Positions 47,325-59,790 of a stretch of DNA of 64,000 bases are shown here, one piece after another. The notes under the pieces are model-generated. The model was not told where the DNA came from, ran no database searches, and saw only the letters and a list, made by a program, of their open reading frames with translations. Position numbers and translations under genes: made by a program. Numbering within the stretch: the first letter of the stretch is position 1; the number at the start of each line of letters is the position of its first letter. The DNA comes from Bicyclus anynana (taxonomy: Eukaryota > Arthropoda > Insecta > Lepidoptera > Nymphalidae), in assembly GCF_947172395.1 (NCBI RefSeq), contig NC_069097.1, forward strand, positions 15,112,142 to 15,176,141, in the 5' to 3' direction.

Positions 47325-47645
47325 TCATCATCATTATAAACCCTACCCAAAGATTCGGCTGAGCTCGAGTCTCCTCTCAGAATGAGAGGGGTTAGGCCAA
47401 TAGTCCACCACGCTGGCCCAATGCGGATTGGCAGACTTCACACACACGCAGAGAAATAAGAAAATTCTCTGGTATGCAGATTTCCTCACGATGTTTTCCT
47501 TCACCGTTTGAGACACGGGATATTTAATTTCTTAAAATGCACACAACTGAAAAGTTGGAGGTGCATGTCCCGGACCGGATTCGAACCTTCGCCCTCCGGA
47601 ATCGAAGGCAGAGGTTTTATCCACTTGACTATCACGACTCCATGA
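47325..47645 (-). repeat. SINE-B copy, near full length
   Basis: CATCATCATCATTATAAACC to the head GACTATCACGACTCC with box B GATTCGAACC. Confidence 0.9.
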
Positions 47646-48309
47646 TAATCAGATGATAAGAACTTAAATTAAAGTTACTCATAGAACGCCTCTCTATAGG
47701 ACCGCAGTGACTGCTCTACTCCAACTTAATCAGACCTTTAGTTTTCAATGACACGGAAGCATCCGCGCCCACTGCCCATACAAAGAACTGCAAACTCAAT
47801 CTACAACTTTCCCTATTATTGGACAACGATTCACTTGCTCGAGCAACTTGAACACGTTAAACTTTGTGCTTTTTAGCAGCTGGTATTAATCTAGTGGAAC
47901 CTGCGTATAATAATCGTTATAATGATTCAATTAACTATTGCGAACTACGTAGGTATAGGAAGGAAAATTATAAACGATATCTTAGCCTTTCAGATATTTT
48001 TATGGCGATAAAAGTATCTGGAATGCGTCTTTTTTTCTACTGCTAGCCAAAATTGCGTATTTTATAACCAAAAAAATTGAGACTCAGCCATTTGATAATG
48101 TACCTAAATCTGAAAAGAGATCCGATCATTAACGAAGAGATAAATTATACTTATCTAAAGCTGAATCACATCATTATTTTTTCGATACAATTGGGCAGAA
48201 TTTTGTAGCAAAGAATTGACATTTCCAAGAAGAAGAAAAATCTAAAAATTTTGAGTTTTGAGTTTATCGCAAATACACAGACCTAACATGCGGGGCACTT
48301 TTATTTTAG

Positions 48310-48775
48310 AACTAGCGGACGCCCGCGACTTCGTCTGCGTGAAACCCTACACTACGCCTACCTCTACCCTATCCTATCCCTACCTTACCCCTAACCTACC
48401 CCTACCCTATTCTATCCTACTAGCCCTATGGTAGGGACCATGCGACGGCGACGGAAGCTTAAAAAATGGAGTAACTTCTCCCGTTTTCTCAACATTTACC
48501 TTTACTGCTCTGCTTTTATTGATGGTAGCGTAATGAAAAGTATACTTAAACCTGCCCAGGAGTATGAAGAATAATTGTACTAAGTTTCGTTAAAATTCGT
48601 CGAGTAGTTTTTGTTTCTATAAAGAACATACAGACAGACAGACAAAAATTTTACTGATTGCATTTTTGGCATCAGTATCGACCACTAATCACCCCCTAAT
48701 AGTTATTTTGGAAATATATTTCATGTACAGAATTGACCTCTCTACAGATTTATTATAAGTATAGATATACTTACG
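48310..48775 (+). repeat. LINE-tail repeat E with CCTAC-rich stretch
   Basis: CTAGCGGACGCCCGCGACTT, a run of CCTACCCCTA-like units, then CAGACAGACAGACA and a TATTATAAGTATAGAT end. Confidence 0.75.
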
Positions 48776-49317
48776 TGAATAAGTTTAGTAAGTTAAAAAT
48801 TGACCCACAAATAGCATAGCGAATAGCTGCTTACCATGAGTACCTATATAACTGTACTCCTTTACATCGGATCAATTTAAATGGTAACTGCATTCAAATA
48901 CAACTATTCCGCAAGTTATTTAATAATCCGCATAAAGCCAAAGCGCAGGGAGCAAATTGAAGTACAAGGTCGAACGGGAAAAATTCTCTGAAGTCTCATT
49001 CGCGAGCGATCCAGTGAATGGCTGAATGGGATGGACTAACGAGGTGGCTTTTTAGGGTTCCGCAAAAGGAAAAAACGGAACCCGTAAATAACTTTATTGT
49101 CCTCTGTGTACTCCTGTATTCTCTATCTGTTTGTTTATGTCACTACCCATTATTTCGGAAATGCATAGAGGTATCAAGTTGAAATATAAATATAACTCAG
49201 GTCTACCATTCCATGAAGTTTTGAAACAATCAAACTTCTAAGCTTATGTTACAAAAGATATAACCGTTTATTTAGCAAAAAACACATATTTTGACACTCC
49301 TAAGGGGTTTTATTTTA

Positions 49318-49525
49318 GGACTAGCTGACGCCGCGCGGTTTTACCCGCGTGGTTCCCGTTCCCGTAGGAATACAGGGACAATACATAGCCTATAGCCTTC
49401 CTCGATAAATGAGCTATCTAACACAGAAATAATTTTTCAAATCGGACCAGTAGTTCCTGATATTTGCGCTTTCAATCAAACAAACAAACAAATTCTTTAG
49501 TTTTATAATATTAAATAATATAGAT
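49318..49525 (+). repeat. LINE-tail repeat C, full
   Basis: GACTAGCTGACGCCGCGCGG to TTTTATAATATTAAATAAT. Confidence 0.82.
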
Positions 49526-49622
49526 TTATACGAATGATTTATTTACATAATCATCAGACTTTTGCATAACTACCTCATTGTTCCATAGATTTTAGATTTA
49601 AGTTGCTTTTTCTTCGTCTTTA

Positions 49623-49653
<31 letters not shown>

Positions 49654-50487
49654 GGATAAGCAAAAATCGTTGACCATACAGCCTGAGCATTACGACATTT
49701 TTTGAAGACTTACGATTGGTTTGTTTGTTATTTTTTTATTTGGTAAAGCTTGTTGGTAACAGAAAAATATAATACAGCTTCAAAATGTTACTTCGCCGCT
49801 ATAGTACAGCGAACTTATTGAGCTGAAAGGGTGATTAAAAATAATGGTTTTTTTCTTCAAGAAAGATACTTTTATTAAACCAATTATTTAATCAGATCCC
49901 TATTTATATATCATATTATCATCTCCATACACTTCTATACGGGGTATACCTAGGTACCACGTTGTATTGGCCAGTGGGCATTCACCTTTAAAAAGTTGAA
50001 CGGGCGTATTACAAGTCCAGTAATTTTCGACTGTTATTTTAAAAATTATTCTTTTGATTCATTCGTTCGCAATCTCATTGAATGAGTGAATGGGGCGACC
50101 TAACGAGCTGAATACGAATATTCTTGTGGAATGAAAGCTGTGGTTATATAATTTCCATATTTACTCACTCTGTAATATTCATTTTATTACAGTTCTTTCG
50201 CTGCTTTAATTTTTTATTGTTTTTGTTACGTACTTCATTAATTAGTTAACCGAAAGGTTAACATTTAAATTCAGTTCAGTTAGCTGCCATGACCTTTTTC
50301 GTGGAAGAAGAAATATTTGACGCACTTCACGACTTATGTCCTTATAAAATTAAACCTGGGACATTTATTTTGATACAATACTTTTGCTGTGACTCATGGA
50401 TAATCTATACTAATATTATAAAGAGGAAAGATTTAATTTTTTGATTGAATAGGCTACGAAACTACAAGAACCGATTTGAAAAAAAAT

Positions 50488-50578
50488 TGGGCCGGCGTGG
50501 TGGGCTATTGGTCAAACCCCTTTCATTCTGAGAGGAGACTCGAGCTCAGCAGTGAGCCGAATATGGGTTGATAACGAA
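50488..50578 (+). repeat. SINE-B 3' fragment
   Basis: GGGCCGGCGTGGTGGGCTAT to ATGGGTTGATAACGAA. Confidence 0.8.
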
Positions 50579-50639
50579 GGAACATGATACAATTCGCCAT
50601 CTTAGTACCCATAACACTGACCTCTCACTTTTGAGCTCC

Positions 50640-50760
50640 GGTACGCGCGTAGAAAGCGAAAGGGGTGTGGATTTTCATCCTTCTCATACCAAGTTATCCC
50701 GCTTCTATCTTAGATTGCATCATCACTTACCATCAGGTGAGATTGTAGTTAAGGGCTAAC
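50640..50760 (+). repeat. SINE-A 3' fragment
   Basis: GTAGAAAGCGAAAGGGGTGT to GATTGTAGTTAAGGGCTAAC. Confidence 0.8.
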
Positions 50761-50867
50761 TAACGAAAAATCTGTAAAAAGTGACAGGATGCTAATTTGA
50801 GCCCCTGAGGACATGGTAGTCGTTTTACTTTCCAAACTTATGTGCCCCTTTTTATTTAAATAAAATG

Positions 50868-52195
50868 GGGCACATAATTGACCCCTGTAGAACACCAATT
50901 AAAATAAAATTTAAAGTAAAAATTTATTAATACTTGTAAAGAATAAAAAGAAAGAACAATAAAATAAAGTTAGTGCATTGTTTATGTATTTTTATTTATT
51001 TATTGAAGAAACATACAACCTTTTGAAATACATGTAGTTTTTCCTACCCTTTGAAAGGCCGGTGAAACTTGAAAGAGAAAGTTTTATCATGGCAAAATGA
51101 ATTTCACATCGAGAAAAACTTACAGCACTCAAAGCGGTGGCAATCTACACAGAGATATGACAATATGACAGAGAACACCAATTAAAATAAAATTTAAAGT
51201 AAAAATTTATCAATACTTGTAAAGAATAAGAAAAAAGAAAAATAAAATAAAGATAATGCATTGTTTATGTATTTTTATTTATTTATTGAAGAAACATACA
51301 AACTTTTGAAATACATGTAGTTTTTCCTACCTTTCTTTGAAAGTCCGGTGAAACTTGAAAGAATAATTTATCATGGCAAAATGAATTTCACATCGAGAAA
51401 AACTTACAGCACTCAAAGCGGTGGCAATCCACACAGAGATATGACAATATGACAGAGAATACCAATTAAAATGAAATTTAAAGTAAAAATTTTTCAACAC
51501 TTGTAAAGAATAAAAAAAAAGAAAAATAAAATAAAGATAGTGCATTGTTTATGTATTTTTATTTATTTATTGAAGAAACATACAAACTTTTGAAATACAC
51601 GTAGTTTTACGTACCCTTCTTTGAAAGTCCGGTGATACTTGAAAGAGTAATTTATCATGGCAAAATGAATTTCACATCGAGATAAAACTTACAGCACTCA
51701 AAGCGGTGACAATCCACACAGAGATATGACAATATGGCAGAGGAAGGGCCCTCGTGGTAATAGCACTCGAAGCTCTCAGCGGCGTATCATAAGTGGCTGT
51801 CATCCATTTTGCGGCGGCCGATTTCTTCAAATGGGACTCGATAACTTGTAGAGAAAGCACTCGGTACGTTCAAATCTAATAGCGTGTGAGGGTTAAGTAG
51901 GCAACTATATGCTGCCTCATTTATACATATGTCGCCGAGTGAGTTATTTTAACAGTTAGCAAAATCTACGTTAATTATTGTGATAATATTTGAATCAGGT
52001 TTCGGATTTAATTAATTACTGTTTAAATAAATACGACTGTGAAATATTGATCACGTGACTCTTGTCCAATAACATTGCGTCCAATATGGCGGGTGACCGG
52101 TTTTTTATTTTACTAAAAATAAAAAGGGGCACATAATTGACCCCTGTAGAATACCAATTAAAAAAATATATTAAAGTAAAAATTTATCAATAACT
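50868..52195 (+). repeat. 283-bp satellite, three units, with flanking partial unit
   Basis: Units start at 50896, 51179 and 51463 (283 and 284 bp), each from CAATTAAAATAAAATTT to GACAATATGACAGAGAA. The sequence GGGGCACATAATTGACCCCT before the first unit comes again at 52128, followed by the start of another unit, so a further partial unit bounds the region. Confidence 0.88.
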
Positions 52196-52510
52196 ACACT
52201 TAATATAATAGTCTTATAAGTAAATGATTCGTGATAACTTTCCGAAGAACCTAGAAATAGATACATACATACGATGTAGTTTTTGTTTATCTACCCTCGC
52301 AATATGAATGCAATATCGGCGAAGTAATAACTTTCACCACTCGTATGGAACTTGAAAGCAACTTTAACTTTAACTTGAAAATATTACATACTCAATATTT
52401 TGACGTGAATACATATTTGGATCGACTTCAATAAAAGGTAATGCTGTTTTCAATGAATATAAGCAGGTATAGTACAGCGGTTCGTACTATACCTAAATTC
52501 TTATCTTTTT

Positions 52511-52770
52511 AGTCCTCATTCGCACGAGAGTTTTTTTTAACGACCGTTAAAGAAACTCTCGTCCGAATGAGGGCTTAGGGACCCCTTAGTCCTCAATCAA
52601 CGATCAAAGTATGAAGTTAAATGAAGGTCTATTTCCAAAGCCCAAAATTGAAAATACAACACTGCGTCGTGTTTTAAAAACGCTGTCATGTGAACTGGGG
52701 AATGCATTTGTTGTATTTGAACGGTTTTTTACATCAGTTAAAAAAGCTCTCGTGCGAATGAGGGCTTAGA
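52511..52770. mobile_element. Family G small element with inverted ends
   Basis: Arms TCATTCGCACGAGAGTTTTT and CTCTCGTCCGAATGAGGGCT lie back to back at 52511-52577; a further CTCTCGTGCGAATGAGGGCT lies at 52748-52768. Probably one element between the last two, abutting a second end. Confidence 0.65.
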
Positions 52771-53794
52771 GTTTGGCTATGTCCGCCTTCCGCCCGTGAT
52801 GTAGCTCAGAAACTAATAGTTCGAGAAAGCTGTGATTTAGCATAAACGTATGTGTATTAAGTAGGTCAAAAAAGTCATGAAGTAAAATCTCGAAAAAAAT
52901 CAATTACTTTTTTTCCGATTAGTGAATGCCATGTCCATGTTCGTTTTTTAAAAGACGGTTTTTAATAGCCTCTGAGCTTCACGGACATACACGACGAAAT
53001 AATAAAGGATTTCTAACCAAACCCTAAAAAGGATAAGTCATGTCATACCAAAACAGGTAATTCGTGAGAAACCGCAGAGCCAAATAAAGGGAGATAAAAG
53101 AAGGCACAAACATCACGGCAAGCGAGAATATCAGTTGTCATAAATATTGTATAAGTGACGTCACGGTAATACCCACGTATACCCGACGTGAGTCTGAATA
53201 GAAGCGTTCAAGGTGCCCGTCCCGGAGTTATTCATGAGAAAACATCGCGCGGGGCTGCATTTTGACGGAATAAATTAGGACCTTTTTTTCTGATTGTGTA
53301 AGTAGGTTCCTTAATGGGACCTCAGCAGTGTCACCGGGCGGTTTGGGTGAGCGCAGAAGGCCTATCGCCTGATGGGGCCTGAAGGCAGAAACAGAAGAAA
53401 TGGGCGGAACGACTCTGTGAGGGTGTCTACTCTGAGACTCTGAGCTCGGCTTTGAAAGTCGTTTTGGAAGAATGTTTTGGCCTGAGTGTATCAGTCCGGT
53501 CGCCCTCGAGATTGTGAGTTAAAAAACCCAGGTCCGGGTTATGCCAGATGTCGGAGACTTCGTCTTCATAGGCGAAGACGCTGTGCAGCTTGTGTTTGTG
53601 TTGTCTGCGAAACATTGTCAGCCGTTATGTCATCGTCAGGATCGTAAAGGCCGTTTTTCGGGGGTAAGACGGAAATCCAAATATTGTTTTAGCTTTTTAC
53701 GTCATTGTAGTAATTGTAATCGGTCAAATATTACAGTTTGTCGTTTCACTGGCGCACGCCTGCTACTGCATTTAGTTACGTGAAGTTCTGTTTT

Positions 53795-53945
53795 TCGGAA
53801 ATCCCGCGGGATCTATGGATTTTGGGGTTAAAACATATATAAATAGTCTATGCGTTAGTATAGAATATCTCTATTCCAAATTTCAGCAAAGTCCTATTCC
53901 AAATTTCAGTAATTGCCAAATAAACGAACTTACAAAAGTAGGTAA
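53795..53945 (+). repeat. LINE-tail repeat E fragment
   Basis: AATCCCGCGGGATCTATGGA and ATTCCAAATTTCAG repeated. Confidence 0.5.
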
Positions 53946-55024
53946 GTAAGGACCTCATATTTAAAATCCTTTCATCCGGTTGACAGATCGGTTCGGATCC
54001 CCTTCTATAGGCACAGAAATAGGTATAAATAAATAGTTAAACTACAATACCTATACTACTATATTGGAGAGCATGTTCTACTGAAAAGAGCTAGGCAACA
54101 AACCCGAATAGTATTATATTATACAAGCTATATTATAAATTTTACTTTTTATATAAAGATGAAACTGAAGTGAAAATAATGTGCATGTAAAATTCTCCAA
54201 ATTTTTTGTCATTAATATATCTATGGATTATTATACCCGCGTTAGCTTTTAGCGTAGTCTGTTCCTCTGTGATTGGACCTTGTAAGGTCGACTTATTAAA
54301 TGTTTTTAACATATATAAACTTTTATATTGGTAGATCCAATGTAGGGACGTTTATATAAAAATGAATTACATACTATATAAAAATCGGCTCGCGTTACAT
54401 GCGAGATATTTTTGTATAAAAATTATAGCAAAACTGATAGCGCAATGTTCGTATCTGATCTGATATCGGAGGTTGTGAAAATTTATGAAATGGTTGAAAC
54501 TTTTTCTGCGTGTAACTATCGCGTGCGACATATTTCATACATTTTCGTTGAAACGCAGTCCGGCGTGAGTGAAATAATCGCGCCGGATAATATGGAATTC
54601 AGTGATATTTCTATAAATCGTTTTATTTATTTATTGCGTTAATGTCCGACTGTTGAAAAAAATTTAAATCGCTCGATTTAAAAAAAAACAGTACAAGTTA
54701 TTCTTTTGTTTTAAAAAACACCTAAAAATATAAAGTGAGGTGAGGATATGTATATGTTACCATTAAATTGTAAATTTTAAAATGCGTTAGTTTATAATCT
54801 CACTCGTGATATTATAATCTGCCATCATATTATGAACTGAAAATACTGATTACAATTTAACATGTTATTTTTCGGTATATTATAATCTTCTTCTTGATGA
54901 ATATAGATGAATACTGAATTTTCCTATATCTCAAAACTAAACCACAACGGATATTATCATGGTTTTAATTTGTCACGAAGTTTTCTGTAGTTATTGATTG
55001 ATAAGTGGTGGAGGGTCGACCAAC

Positions 55025-55325
55025 ACTAGTTTCTAGTGCGGGGTCGCCATTACAGGCGTCAATCGGCTCTTCGAACTATGTGAAGCCCACCCATAGCCAT
55101 TTCAGCTTCGCGACTCGCTGAGCTATGTCGGTGACTGTGGTTCTTTTGCGGATCTCCTCATTTCTGATTCGATTACGCAGAGATACGCCTAACATTCATC
55201 GCTGACGACATCAAGCAAGTCGCAGGGATTCGCTGGATGCAAGCGGCTCAGTATCGTGATGTTTGGAAGTCCCTACAAAAGGCCTATGTCCTGCAGTGGA
55301 CGTCCATCGGCTGATATGATGATGA
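55025..55325. mobile_element. Two RTE LINE fragments in opposite orientation
   Basis: 55025-55200 is minus-strand polymerase sequence (GTGCGGGGTCGCCATTACAG). From 55203 the plus strand reads ADDIKQVAGIRWMQAAQYRD, then a stop and a TGATGATGATGATG tail. The fragments meet near 55200. Confidence 0.75.
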
Positions 55326-55944
55326 TGATGAATGTCACAAAATCCGGCGCAAATCATTATCTTCATATCAGCCGGACGATGAGAAAAAGGGTATTGACGT
55401 ATGACACTTAAAATTATTACTTTTTAAAAGCATTAAACTATAGTTAATTTTGTCCATCTATTTTGCTTCGCAGTTTGGTCACCATACATTAGGAAGAATT
55501 TACAAGGGAGCTCACTCAAGTGGAAAGATACATTCAAGAATAAAAAAGTTTTTCAACTTATTCATGTATTTCTTGGAAAATTAAAAAAAATTATATTTCT
55601 TTTATTTGTTTCTTTAGGTACGAATGTGTGCTATAAGAATCACATTCATAAAAAAAATAATTCTGTTTTTTCTTTGTTAATATATGTATGTAGTAAAAGT
55701 CCTGATAGTCCAGTAGAGAAGACCTTTGCCTTTGATTCGGAGGGCGTATTTTTTTTAAATTTAGTTTTCTCATATTATTCATCATCATTATCAGCCTTAT
55801 TTTAGAGGCCTATCACAAGGTCATATCTCCCTCCTTTTAGGGAAGGGGATATAGAGCCACCCACCACACTATTCCAATGGTTGGCGGACTCCTATGTTTT
55901 AAATATGTCTAAATATTTATGTAGGCTGTGTGTGTTATAGAAAT

Positions 55945-56212
55945 CATCATCATCATTATCAACCCATATTCGGCTCACTGCTGAGCTCGAGTCAGAATGA
56001 GAGGGTTAGACCAATAGTCCACCACGCTGGCCCAATGCGGATTGGTAGTTACACACGTAGAGAATTAAGAAAATTCTCAGGTATGCAGGTTTCCTCACGG
56101 TGTTTTTCCTTCACCGTTTGAAACATGTGATATTTAATTTCTTAAAATGCACATAACTGAAAAGTTCGACGTGCATGCTCCGGACATGTTTCGAGCCTAC
56201 TCCCTGTAGCAA
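55945..56212 (-). repeat. SINE-B copy, head end lost
   Basis: ATCATCATCATTATCAACCC to GACATGTTTCGAGCCTACTC. Confidence 0.85.
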
Positions 56213-56275
56213 TATTATATGAATATTGTAAATTAAGAACAGTAAAAAAAGCACACGATATCGTTCATGATTTTG

Positions 56276-56600
56276 AAAGGAGATGGTCCAAAACTGAATG
56301 GAGCCCAGGATCAGTCATTGTGCCCTAGCGGAAATAAAAGAAGATATTTTTTTTAACTATTTTTGATTATACAAATCTACCAATTTACTTTAATTCTTTC
56401 GAAATGATATTGCATCGCATTATGTCCCAAAAATTCAACATTAATATGGGTATTAATGGCGGATAGATGACGTTTTCAATGCATTCATCGATTTGACGTT
56501 TGCTGTCAATTGTCATGTCATAGTTGATCTATGGGCGCCATCTTGTTATAACTCAAAAACTTGGGTTTTTTTACTGGACCTGAAATGGACCATCTCCTTT
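56276..56600. mobile_element. MITE with GGAGATGGTCCA termini, copy 2
   Basis: Inverted 15-bp termini AAAGGAGATGGTCCA / TGGACCATCTCCTTT. Interior parts (GGCGCCATCTTGTTATAACT, GACGTTTGCTGTCAATTGTC) match copy 1 reversed. It ends about 100 bp before exon 8. Confidence 0.88.
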
Positions 56601-56703
56601 GAAATACAAATAAAAAGTTAAGTTTCCAATGAAAGCTTCTGGAACCTTATTTTTAATTTAAAAAAAATGCGTTTTTACAAAAAATTTTTTTTTCTGCCAA
56701 CAG

Positions 56704-56798
56704 CACAGACGTGCATGGACGTGAAGCAGGTGCTGTTCAACGGCTATTGCTACCTGTTCTCCGGCTACCCGCAAGCCTCGTGGACTACCGCTAAACAG
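56704..56798 (+). CDS. Exon 8: start of lectin domain 2
   Basis: Acceptor TTTCTGCCAACAG at 56703, donor CAG/GTAGAT at 56798. Two bases complete Thr with the A from exon 7, then 31 codons, phase 0. It encodes Cys586, FNGYCYLFSG (Cys598) and SWTTAKQ, the usual beginning of a C-type lectin domain (long form with the extra N-terminal cysteine pair). A nearby AG 5 bp further (CACAG) would break the frame. Confidence 0.93.
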
Positions 56799-56868
56799 GT
56801 AGATATAAACTGTAAACTATATGTATTGTACACTTACCATCAGCAGGTTTATTGTATGTAACCCGGTG

Positions 56869-57018
56869 TACCATGCAAATAATAAGTCATGTGATCATCT
56901 AACACAGTTATGTCAATGAAATGATCTTGACTACGTCATACGTCATACCATGCAAATAATAAGTCATGTGATCATCTAACACAGTTATATCAATGAAATG
57001 ATTTTGACTAACTTGATT
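56869..57018 (+). repeat. 77-bp tandem duplication
   Basis: TACCATGCAAATAATAAGTC starts at 56869 and again at 56946, with few differences. Confidence 0.9.
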
Positions 57019-57465
57019 TTACATCAAATAATGGCAGTGATTTTTCTGTTTTACGATCATATATGAGTAACATGATTATTTCAACGAAAATACGTAAATA
57101 ACGGGTTTTCGTTAAAATAATATCACTTCTATATTACTGCCACTTTACGTAACATGAAGATACTTATCATTTCGTTTAAAATACGATGTTAGATTTTGCA
57201 TACACGAAAATATGATGAAAAACGATGTCTTTATTTGAATGGTACACCAAGATACATTATAACCCTGCAGGTGAGATCACAGTCGAAAGCGATCCTATAT
57301 TGCATACAAAAAAGGTTCGCTACTCCTGCGTTTCTTGCTAACTCTTCTCAGAAGAACCTGCGTCCGAATAATAAAATACAATAACGTCTTCACTTTACCT
57401 CCGCTTATTAATCCGTAAGTAGGATCCTACCGACTGCGCCAAATATACCTATAGCTAGATAGATC

Positions 57466-57690
57466 ATCATCATTATCAACCGATGGATGTGCTGGACATA
57501 GGCCTCTTGCATGGACCTCCAAGACTGTCCTCGGTCCACCTAGTGGGGGGCCGACCAACACTGCGCTTTCCGGTGCTGGGTCACTATTCCAACACCTTGG
57601 GACCCCAATGTCACTCGGCTCTTCGAACTATGTGGCCTGTCCATTGCCACTTTAGCTTTATGACTCGCTGAGCTATGTGACTTTGGTATA
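57466..57690 (-). mobile_element. RTE-type LINE fragment
   Basis: Tail ATCATCATTATCAACCGATG then polymerase sequence in reverse (GGACATAGGCCTCTTGCATG, CCATTGCCACTTTAGC). Confidence 0.75.
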
Positions 57691-58299
57691 GTAGACTTTG
57701 AGATAGGTATACGATAAAAAATAATGTATGCGAAACAAGAAAGTCGATAGCTTGGAACTCGTAAAAGAATTCAGTTATCTGGAAACAATGAAAATCATTT
57801 TCAGTAAGAAAAGGCATTTAAAAATCCCACGGTAGCAATTTACAGTCAAATTTACGAACCTTTTCTTGTTTAAAATCTTCGAAGCTGTACTTCATTACAG
57901 GAAAGTTTGCAATAAACAAAATAAACAATAAAAGCTAGACTTTAATATCGCTCCCAAAGCAGAAAACGTTGTTCTCGTGAACGCAAAGCGCGTCCCGGGG
58001 GCCATATTGTCTTGGTTCAAGCTCAGGCGAATACCCTAATGATTCTAGCGCTCTTGTCTTGTTTCCACGGCATTATAGGCGAGGGATAACGATACTTTGA
58101 CAAATTGTATCAGACAGCTTTTATCTTCACGCTTTTCAAGAAAATCTGAACTTTTATACTCTAAAGATATTAATGTGTCTATATTGAATATATTATGTAA
58201 TTGTATTGTGCCTATATACAGTGTAAACTCTATATAACTGAAACTAAATAATCGTAGAACAACGGCTTAAAGTTAGCCCGCTATAAACCGCTTAAAGCC

Positions 58300-58690
58300 G
58301 CATCTACTGAACCGATATGGCTGAAATTCGGAATGCAAATAGATTTTACTATGGATTAACATATAATGCTACTCTTTGTCCCTGTAACTTAAATTTGAAA
58401 TAGATAAAGAATTTAGAACTTAAACTATCGTGAGTGTTATTAATATTAATTGATTAAGAAAGACGGCTAAAACTCACGTGATTTAGGTCGGAGTATGCCC
58501 GACTAGTTTCGAACCCATACGGGGCCCTTAGTCATGAGCTGGTTCCTGCATCGCGGCACGATCCAAACTGATAGATAGATATAGATTATAACCTGGATTA
58601 ACACATATAATACTTTTTATCCCAAAAAAAATCAAAGTTCCCGCTGGATTTGTGAAAAACTGAATTCCACGCGGAGTCCGCAAGTAAATA
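58300..58690 (-). repeat. LINE-tail repeat E pieces
   Basis: 58300-58385 and 58585-58690 carry GAACCGATATGGCTGAAATT and GTGAAAAACTGAATTCCACG; the middle is unrelated. Confidence 0.5.
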
Positions 58691-58991
58691 ATAATGAAAA
58701 AAATTGGAAAAAAACCTAGGCATATAAAATCACAACTCACAAGCAAGTTAGGAAAGTTAACATAATAATATAAGCACGTACACAATAAATTCAATTATAA
58801 TAAGTTCAATAACTTCTCGCAAGTGTACTTAGAGGCGAAGTTTCCCTCCCCCTCCGCCTCAACTACCTGGCGGGTAATGAGCCAAGGAAACGCTTTTCTA
58901 ACATTTTCCAAATGACTTCTCGAACGGCATTTTTAGAAAGTTTCTTTTTAAGTTTTTATTGCAGCGTTTTTATAAAAATCACTGTTATTTT

Positions 58992-59270
58992 TTATTTTCC
59001 ACAAGTTAGCCCTTGACTACAATCTCACTTGATGGTGAGTGATGATGCAATCTAAAACGGAAGCAGGCTAACTTGTTAGGAGTAGGATGAAAATACACAC
59101 CACTTTTGGATTCTACACGAAATCGTACCGGAACGCTATATCGCTTGGTGGTACGTTTTTGCCGGTAGGGTGATAACTAGCCACGGCCGAAGCCTCCTAC
59201 CAACCAGACCTGGACCAATTAAGAAAATCCACCGCACATACCACTGCGCCACAGTGGCCGTCAAATTTAA
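58992..59270 (-). repeat. SINE-A, near full length
   Basis: Reverse copy from CACAAGTTAGCCCTTGACTA to the head ACTGCGCCACAGTGGCCGTC, with box B deleted. Confidence 0.88.
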
Positions 59271-59284
59271 TAACATTAAATAAC

Positions 59285-59600
59285 AGTTACATTATCAACC
59301 CGTATACGGCTCACTGCTGAGCTCGAGTCTCCTCTCAGAATGAGAGGTTAGGCCAATAGTCCACCACGCTGGCCAAATGCGGATTGGCAGACTTCACACA
59401 CGCAGAGAATTAAGAAATTCTCTGGTATGCAGGTTTCCTCACGATGTTTTCCTTCACCGTTTGAGACACGTTATATTTAATTTCTTAAAATACACACAAC
59501 TGAAAAGTTGGAGGTGCATGCCCCGGACCGGATACGAACCCACACCCTCCGGAATCAGAGGCAGAGGTCATATCCACTGGGCTATCACGACTAAAATAAC
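59285..59600 (-). repeat. SINE-B, near full length
   Basis: ATTATCAACCCGTATACGGC to CACTGGGCTATCACGACT. Confidence 0.9.
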
Positions 59601-59790
59601 AGTAGCTGGCGCAAATTTGGTCTTTGACAAAAGTATAGCAGCATTGTTGTACTCCGATCTTAACGTATGAAAGGGCTTTATTGGCACATACTTAAACAGA
59701 TTTTTAATTAGCTTTTTATTTATGCCGACGAATGATTTGTACGGAACCACAGGTAAGTCCGTACAAACTATTCGAAGTCCGACCCGCAGT

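Larger units (their letters stand above)
43736..56703 (+). other. Intron 7 (13.0 kb)
   Basis: GTAAGT to TTTTTCTGCCAACAG. Contains the exon 7 duplicate, C-rich and GATAGC simple repeats, LINE tails, SINE copies, the 283-bp satellite, a family G element, an RTE palindrome and a MITE. 45930-46900, 47650-48300, 49530-50480, 52770-53790 and 53950-55000 show nothing certain apart from short frames. Confidence 0.7.

Noticed and set aside
51327..51860. Small minus-strand genes in the 283-bp satellite
   Set aside because: Frames recur with the satellite unit and break between units; noted as an oddity only.
53427..53783. Gene in the higher-GC stretch 53300-53780
   Set aside because: Frames on both strands are short, without splice partners or domains; perhaps an old transposon.
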